The notes below the pieces were generated by a model. That model had not been told where the DNA came from. It saw only the letters and a program-made list of their open reading frames with translations, and made no database searches. A DNA stretch of 11,497 nucleotides from CAXGUU01 sp964012875. GTDB lineage: Bacteria; Pseudomonadota; Gammaproteobacteria; Ga0077536. Below, one piece after another: positions 6,506-11,497 of the stretch (its first letter is position 1; each line of letters starts with the position of its first letter). The position numbers and the translations under genes were made by a program. Where the stretch lies: assembly GCA_964012875.1 (NCBI GenBank), contig CAXGUU010000085.1:1-11497 (forward strand), written 5' to 3'.

Positions 6506-7996
6506 TCAGACCGTCGCTTTAAGATGCGGCAGTTGTCCGAGCCTGATGTCGTAGCGCTCGCGGATACGGTCCAGGGTCGCCCTGAAATGTGCGCGCTTGG
6601 TCAGCCTGTCACGCCGGAGCTTTGAAACCGCAATCAAGCGTCGATACATAGGATACCAACGATCGAAATCCAGTCCACACTGAAGCATTACTTTTCGCGG
6701 AACCGCATCGACGATCAAACCCATGTTGTAAAGGGTCAACGTCATTGAAGTCAGCGCCATCGATTTCTTGCTCTTATGTATCAGGTCCTGAAAGTCCATC
6801 TCGTACAGTGGCAGCTTGTCCAGCAGATCGAGGTAAAAGAGATGAACCAGAAAGTAAGACCCGAAGGTTGTCAGGAAATGAATCGCTGACGTCGGCTGTA
6901 CAGAAACGGTCGTGCCATGTTCGGACAGGTACGGCTCGTAGGGGATTGGTTCACGCAGAATATAACCAGAGCAATTGATCACCCAGGCGCCCTCGGGCAA
7001 CTCAAGACGTCTCCCGCTGCGCAGGCGTGCTTCGGGTCCATTTTCGCCATAAACGATATCCTCAAGGTATTCATGCAGGACGCTGCTGCTGCCATTGGCG
7101 ATGAGCGCATGCTCAGCCCTGGACAAGATACCAAACATGAATTGATCGCAATCATCATCGAGGGCTAAAGCCATGGACGACTTCATGTAGTTGAAAACTT
7201 CGTCCTCGTTAGTACCGTCGTAGCGCAAGGCGTAGTCAAGAAAGCTAGCGAGTGTCGTCGTACCCCCATACCAGCGCTTGAGTCCAGGCGGAAAAAACTT
7301 GTCGCGGCTACTGAAGATCGTGCCATTGCCAATCAGCAAATGAACTTCGCGCCCGGGAAACCGCTTGATCATCTTGTGGGCGGTATCCATGCCCGTTTTT
7401 CCACCACCGACGATATAAATCGGCACCTGATCATTGCTGATTTCGCCGCCATCTAGGTCATCCAGATCGGGCGACAGGGAATGCACCGCCTGGCTACTGA
7501 ACTCGATACGCTTGTTGACCGGTACACGAAACCCGAAGGCTTTGATAGCGCGCTTGGCGTGAATTTCGATGCACCCGCCTTCTCCATCAAGGGTTTTACA
7601 GAACAGTCGCGCTTCGTGACCGCTCGCCGTCGCTACTTCAGTCGATTGAGTAAGCTCGCAGCCGTAGTGTTCGACTAAATTAACGCGTTCCCTTAACACT
7701 TCAAGGCAATGGTCGAACTGGCCCAGAACCTCGGGCTTGGAAGCCAGATAAGAGCGATCTCGCTCCAGTGTCCAATCGATGTCGCCAGCAGTAAACATCT
7801 GGTGTGGTTGATGCAAACGTACGTAATCGTAGACCTCGTTCCACATGCCACCTACGCGCGATTTACGCTCGACCAGTACCACCTTGGCGTCGCGCGGCAA
7901 ATACTGGCTTGCGACGAACAAGGCGTTCATACCGGATATACCAGCGCCGACGATACACAGGTCGCAGGTTTCGACGATAGCCTCAGAAGGCACCAT
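6506..7996 (-). CDS. FAD/NAD(P)-dependent monooxygenase-like flavoprotein
   Basis: A 496-residue two-dinucleotide-binding flavoprotein. GAGISG (17-22) with E43 at the end of the second strand binds FAD. GGMWN (49-53) is the FMO/Baeyer-Villiger-type GGxW element. GGGKTG (197-202) is the NAD(P)-binding fold. F166-to-H172 resembles the FxGxxxH fingerprint of flavin monooxygenases but with Ser replacing Gly, so it is a divergent member. It has no signal peptide and is cytosolic. Substrate unknown; oxidation of a ketone, amine or lipid-like compound is plausible. It sits downstream of the channel gene and the carboxylase-like pair on the same strand, but gaps of 95 and 45 nt leave the operon unproven. 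ATG at 7996 has a weak GAGTGAG ribosome site. Confidence 0.78.
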   Translation of the reverse strand: MVPSEAIVETCDLCIVGAGISGMNALFVASQYLPRDAKVVLVERKSRVGGMWNEVYDYVRLHQPHQMFTAGDIDWTLERDRSYLASKPEVLGQFDHCLEVLRERVNLVEHYGCELTQSTEVATASGHEARLFCKTLDGEGGCIEIHAKRAIKAFGFRVPVNKRIEFSSQAVHSLSPDLDDLDGGEISNDQVPIYIVGGGKTGMDTAHKMIKRFPGREVHLLIGNGTIFSSRDKFFPPGLKRWYGGTTTLASFLDYALRYDGTNEDEVFNYMKSSMALALDDDCDQFMFGILSRAEHALIANGSSSVLHEYLEDIVYGENGPEARLRSGRRLELPEGAWVINCSGYILREPIPYEPYLSEHGTTVSVQPTSAIHFLTTFGSYFLVHLFYLDLLDKLPLYEMDFQDLIHKSKKSMALTSMTLTLYNMGLIVDAVPRKVMLQCGLDFDRWYPMYRRLIAVSKLRRDRLTKRAHFRATLDRIRERYDIRLGQLPHLKATV

Positions 7997-8091
7997 TGCT
8001 CACTCACAAGATCTTCCAGTTGAGACTCAGGCTCCCGCTTGCGGAACACACTGTCAAGCACGCCACGGCTGTCGGCAGCCACCCGGTTTTC

Positions 8092-8511
8092 TTATTGTTG
8101 ATCAAGCAGCAAGCGTTCCATCACCCGAATCAGAAACGCTGTGCTTGCGCCGAAAAGGACCAGACCGCCCATGGCCTCGAAGTTTCCGAGAATTTTCCAT
8201 TGGTCGGATAAGGTGAGGTCGCCGTAGCCGAGGCTGGTGGACGTCACAACAGAAAAATACAAAGGCTCAGGCAATATCGTGAACTCGCCAAATAACAGCA
8301 ACAGGGCTGCCCAGGCCCAGGCTTCAACGGTATGAACGACGACCCCAAAGACCGCAACGCTCAACAGAACGCTGGTGGAGCGCCAACGATGGCCCGCGTC
8401 TTCCGGCGCCCCGATACGTTGTAAAGTCTAAGCCCGCAAGACCTGACCCAGTACATGGGACAATATCGTAGCCACGATAAACAGCGTGCCGGCCCCTAAT
8501 TGACTCGACAT
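8092..8511 (-). pseudogene. Potassium-channel-like gene with in-frame TAG
   Basis: From ATG 8511 the frame encodes a first hydrophobic helix (LFIVATILSHVLG), then TAG at 8430-8428 after 27 codons. It goes on in frame with a TM helix (VAVFGVVVHTVEAW onward), a pore helix and the selectivity filter TSLGYGD, and a last TM helix, ending in TAA. The filter and the TM1-pore-TM2 order match the ion-channel-2 (KcsA-like) family; members of this small-channel group usually carry the extra N-terminal helix seen before the stop. A TTG at 8364 could restart translation and would still give a TM-pore-TM protein of 90 residues, so some function could remain. I see no good ribosome site for either start. 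It is between the HyuB gene (45 nt gap) and the flavoprotein. Confidence 0.7.
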
Positions 8512-8556
8512 TAAGCGTGCGTGAACTTGATGTGATCAACTCACAGAATCCGCTTG

Positions 8557-10830
8557 TTAGGCCGGGCGGATATCAGCAAGGACTTCGTCACGGGTCACCG
8601 CAACCTCGTTGTCGATGAGCGTGCCGCAACCGCGACAGTAAAACTGCCTGAACTCGACCTCATCGTCGATGTACAGTTCGGGATCACCGATCAGCGGATT
8701 GGCGAGTTTGAACGGATTCGACTCGCGCACGCACTGGTGTTTGTAATTGTCATCAAGCGCGCCCAATTGGGCTTCACATTTGTGGCAGGACCAATAGCGA
8801 CCACTGCTGTCTTCGCGAACATCGAGCGTGGTTGAAATCCGGTACAGCTTCTTACCGGTCCGCGAAGCAGGCTTACTGCCGTTCACCCTCGAAGCCCGTA
8901 TACGTGCACGCGCGTCCGCGGTCGCGTCAACGTCCACACGACCGTCGGCGTCGAGTATCGCGCCGTAGAGCTGCTGTGCAGCCTCAGCGGTAATCGCCAG
9001 GTCTTCCAGGTCCTGCTCGATGTCCTCGGGGGCGCGATCGAAGGGATCGCCGAACCCACCACCACCGGTCCAGCGCACGGCGTACACGTCGCTCGGCTGC
9101 TGGTCAAAATTTTCCTGCCGTAACTGCAAGATGACCTCGTCGCCCTCGACTTCGCTCGCGTCAACCGGCATGTCGCGCGCAGCAATACGGTCAAAGATGT
9201 CGCTGTTTTTCACAAACGTGTATGCATTCGTAGTCGACGGGAACCCCCCCATCATGCCAGGGGACGTCGGCAAGGCATTACCTGACGACAGAGTGTCTTG
9301 TGTGACCACTTCAGTATTGTGTGGAATGAAGCAGGATTCAGCCGACAGGCCGCCACGGTACTTGCCTGCGCCTCCGGAATCCGGCAGCTCCTTGCGGTAG
9401 AGGAAAAGCAGAGGGAAACTTTGCTCGGTGTGTTCGATGTTCGGTAATTTGCAGATCGGCGTGCGTGCCTGGCCGCCGGTGTTGATGCCGTCCGCCATTG
9501 AGAAAGCCCCGATGGCCCCGCCGATCGGATCAACCAGCAGATAACCGTATCGCTCGCCCCACTGGTCAAGGCCGCGAAAAATGGTCGCCGGCCATTGACT
9601 GGTGCCACCAATACACATGATGTCTCGCCGGGTTTCTTCGTCCGGAAAAATCATCTTGGAGATCACGTTGTAGGCCGGATACAGCGAAATTTCCATCGAC
9701 TGAATCGGCGCCGTGGATACCGAAGCCGGAAAATCCGCGCAGTTCAGGGTCCCCGGCGTCGGATCAAACTCGATGTGGCGCAGGGCGCCGCCGACCGCGA
9801 AATACTGATCCCAGCACAGCAGTTCATTAATGGCGACCATGATGGAGCCGCGCCAGCCTGAATAGGTCGCATTCATAGCGCCTTCCTGCGCGGCAGAACC
9901 ATCGTTGGTAAAAATCAGCTTGGTGCCTTCTTTCCGCAGTCCTAAAACCACGCGATGGGTGCGCCGATCGCCGGGCCGGCAGGCCTCGATGTAAGTGCGG
10001 TCGAACCAGGCGCCATCCGGCAGACGCGACATCTTTTCGAGGTACGACTCTTCCGAGTTCGCAATGATGCGCTTCATCACCCCTTTGACTGTACGCGGCC
10101 CGTAGCGCTTGATGAGTTCGACCACGCGATCGCGCGCCGTGGTGTTACCGGCGACCTGGGCGCGAAAATCGAGTGCGACCAATTGCGGTTTGCGCGAGGC
10201 GCGTAAATAGACGGCTTCGATGTCTTTACGAATCTCGTAGTTTTCAATGATCTTCAACGGCGGCAGCATGATGCCTTCGTCGTAGACTGACTCGGCCGAC
10301 GGGCAGAAGCTTCCCGGTGTAATCCCGCCGATGTCGTACTGGTGCAGGCAATTGGTGACCCAGCAGAACAGTTCACCTTCCCAGAAGACCGGGCACAGCA
10401 ACATGACGTCCTGTTGATGTGCGGCGCCGACCCAGGGATCGTTGGCGATGAACATGTCGCCTTCGTTGATACCGGGATTGTCAGAGCGATGCTCCAGCGT
10501 CCACTTGACCTGCGTGTCCGTCACGCCCGACATGTACTGCATGTAAGGCCCGAAATAGACGAACTCGGCATCCTCGGTCAGGATCGATGGATTCAGATCC
10601 AGGGCATACATCGCGACCGGAGAACCTGACAGCCGCTGAATGGTGGCACCGTGCTCTTCGTTGATCTGCCACAGGTTGTGGCGGAGCACTTCGTAGGTTA
10701 CCGGGTCGACCTCGTTGTCCCAGTTGGCGTGCAGCTTGAGCTTGTCGGCAATACGCAGTTGCGGTGGCGGCACGTACGGATTCTCGATGCCGTTGAAATC
10801 GGTCTCGGTCAGTTCACTGATACGGGGCAT
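8557..10830 (-). CDS. Hydantoinase B/oxoprolinase family protein with acetone-carboxylase-gamma-like Zn domain
   Basis: A 757-residue protein. Residues about 42-600 form the HyuB fold shared by hydantoinase B, 5-oxoprolinase and the alpha-type subunits of acetone/acetophenone carboxylases. Marks are DPVTYEVLRHNLW, NDPW at 130-133 (the family NDPYxGGxH site), the GGIxPGS loop and the Gly-rich GGGGFGDPFDR segment. After a charged helical linker, residues 679-757 resemble the acetone carboxylase gamma subunit, with CxxC at 682/685, C700 and CxxC at 732/735 in FYCRGCGTLID, a likely zinc site. In acetone carboxylase these are separate polypeptides, so this is a fusion. Together with HyuA it should hydrolyse ATP to activate a ketone/amide-type substrate; the substrate is unknown. 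AAGGAG lies 7 nt before the ATG, and the HyuA stop is 2 nt upstream, so the pair is translationally coupled. Confidence 0.88.
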   Translation of the reverse strand: MPRISELTETDFNGIENPYVPPPQLRIADKLKLHANWDNEVDPVTYEVLRHNLWQINEEHGATIQRLSGSPVAMYALDLNPSILTEDAEFVYFGPYMQYMSGVTDTQVKWTLEHRSDNPGINEGDMFIANDPWVGAAHQQDVMLLCPVFWEGELFCWVTNCLHQYDIGGITPGSFCPSAESVYDEGIMLPPLKIIENYEIRKDIEAVYLRASRKPQLVALDFRAQVAGNTTARDRVVELIKRYGPRTVKGVMKRIIANSEESYLEKMSRLPDGAWFDRTYIEACRPGDRRTHRVVLGLRKEGTKLIFTNDGSAAQEGAMNATYSGWRGSIMVAINELLCWDQYFAVGGALRHIEFDPTPGTLNCADFPASVSTAPIQSMEISLYPAYNVISKMIFPDEETRRDIMCIGGTSQWPATIFRGLDQWGERYGYLLVDPIGGAIGAFSMADGINTGGQARTPICKLPNIEHTEQSFPLLFLYRKELPDSGGAGKYRGGLSAESCFIPHNTEVVTQDTLSSGNALPTSPGMMGGFPSTTNAYTFVKNSDIFDRIAARDMPVDASEVEGDEVILQLRQENFDQQPSDVYAVRWTGGGGFGDPFDRAPEDIEQDLEDLAITAEAAQQLYGAILDADGRVDVDATADARARIRASRVNGSKPASRTGKKLYRISTTLDVREDSSGRYWSCHKCEAQLGALDDNYKHQCVRESNPFKLANPLIGDPELYIDDEVEFRQFYCRGCGTLIDNEVAVTRDEVLADIRPA

Positions 10831-10832
10831 GG

Positions 10833-11497
10833 CTAGACTCCTTGTGCCGGACTTGCGCCGGAATCGATGACAAAGTTACCCAGTTCATCGACCGTAATCG
10901 ACTGCCCCGGGTGCACCACCATGGATGTCGTCGTGGTCTCAACGACACAAGGCCCCGCCAGGGTATTGCCGGGCTCGAGCTTGTAACCGTTATAGATGCT
11001 GGTGCACTCAAGCTTCTTGTGCTCGGCCCAGTAGATTTCGCGCTCCGAAGTTTTGGCGTCCGGCGATACCGCTTCACTCAACTGGTCGCGCCGCACGAGC
11101 TGTGGTTTTTGAGATTGCGCGCGCGCACGACAACGAAACGTGACCATTTCCAGTCGTGCCCCACGCAACGCCGCGCCGTGTCCAAAGAGTGTCTCGTAGC
11201 GCTGGACGAAACGCTCGCGGAGTGCCTCAAGTTCGGCCTGGTCCAGTGCCGCGGAATTAAGTGCCACCTCAACTTCGTTGATTTGTCCGCCGTGGCGCAT
11301 ATCGATAGAAAACTGGAACTGGTGTAGCGATGCATCGACGCCGTCGTCGAGTAAATGTTGTCGGCCCCGTTCATGCAGGCCGCTCAGAATGTCGTTCACG
11401 CGGCCCAAATCAAACGGTGAGGACATGATATTGACCTGTTCGTCAACGTGCAGGATGTCGGCCGAGGCGGCGCCGAAGGCACACCAAACAGCCGCCG
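10833..11497 (-). CDS. Hydantoinase A/oxoprolinase family protein, C-terminal part
   Basis: The frame runs off the window edge: upstream of an internal Met it reads CAFGAASADILHVDEQV, the expected continuation of HyuA. About 220 residues are visible. They contain the C-terminal beta domain of the family (GNTLAGPCVVE, then TTTTSMVVHPGQ and a VDELGNFVI strand), which closes HyuA/AcxA-type ATP-binding subunits. The ATPase domain lies outside the window. It ends with TAG inside the ribosome-site region of the HyuB gene, forming a coupled two-gene enzyme. It could be hydantoinase, oxoprolinase or carboxylase; the gamma-like domain on its partner favours the carboxylase branch. Confidence 0.87.
   Translation of the reverse strand, partial: AAVWCAFGAASADILHVDEQVNIMSSPFDLGRVNDILSGLHERGRQHLLDDGVDASLHQFQFSIDMRHGGQINEVEVALNSAALDQAELEALRERFVQRYETLFGHGAALRGARLEMVTFRCRARAQSQKPQLVRRDQLSEAVSPDAKTSEREIYWAEHKKLECTSIYNGYKLEPGNTLAGPCVVETTTTSMVVHPGQSITVDELGNFVIDSGASPAQGV

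Noticed and set aside
239..8511. Genome-wide reassignment of TAG to an amino acid
   Set aside because: TAG ends the Rap1a-like gene and HyuA at sensible places, one of the internal stops is TGA, and gammaproteobacteria are not known to reassign TAG. Kept only as a test in the findings.
1..11497. CRISPR array
   Set aside because: No regularly spaced direct repeats with unique spacers are visible on either strand.

Overview
The window looks like a moderately GC-rich proteobacterial chromosome, most likely gammaproteobacterial. The reasons are the CCA-encoded tRNA-Ser, an AMIN-domain outer-membrane protein, a Rap1a/Tai-type periplasmic protein, cytochrome c' paired with a b561, and Shine-Dalgarno sites of the AAGGAG type. 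This placement is inference; no marker gene is present. No prophage, IS transposase, CRISPR array or complete defence system is visible.

Left part, + strand (1-3471). The 3' end of a tRNA-Ser (1-54) is followed by a strong terminator. A structured segment of about 170 bp repeats the last 12 nt at the tRNA end (44-55 and 223-234) and closes with a second terminator-like hairpin. An unidentified reading frame (239-793) has lost its start and has one internal TAG. After an AT-rich probable promoter region come an AMIN-domain/outer-membrane beta-barrel fusion (1232-3040) and a small secreted Rap1a/Tai-like protein (3130-3471).

Middle part, mostly - strand (3798-6445). A cytochrome c' and a b561-type membrane cytochrome form a two-gene redox operon. 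A nonsense-interrupted remnant of a LysR regulator lies divergent to them. Next are a four-helix ferritin-like diiron protein and a second cytochrome b561 interrupted by an in-frame TAG.

Right part, - strand (6506-11497). Read in the direction of transcription, this is a HyuA C-terminus (cut by the window edge), a HyuB protein carrying a C-terminal acetone-carboxylase-gamma-like zinc domain, a potassium-channel-like gene with an in-frame TAG, and an FAD/NAD(P)-dependent monooxygenase-like flavoprotein. HyuA and HyuB are almost certainly one ATP-dependent carboxylase/hydrolase of the acetone/acetophenone carboxylase-hydantoinase superfamily; the substrate is unknown.

The most unusual feature is that four separate reading frames (239-793, 4974-5180, 5918-6445, 8092-8511) each stay in one frame and keep recognisable coding character on both sides of a single internal stop (TAG, TGA, TAG, TAG), with no frameshift. 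Point-mutation pseudogenisation is the simplest explanation. TAG recoding was considered and is disfavoured by TAG serving as a normal terminal stop elsewhere in the window.
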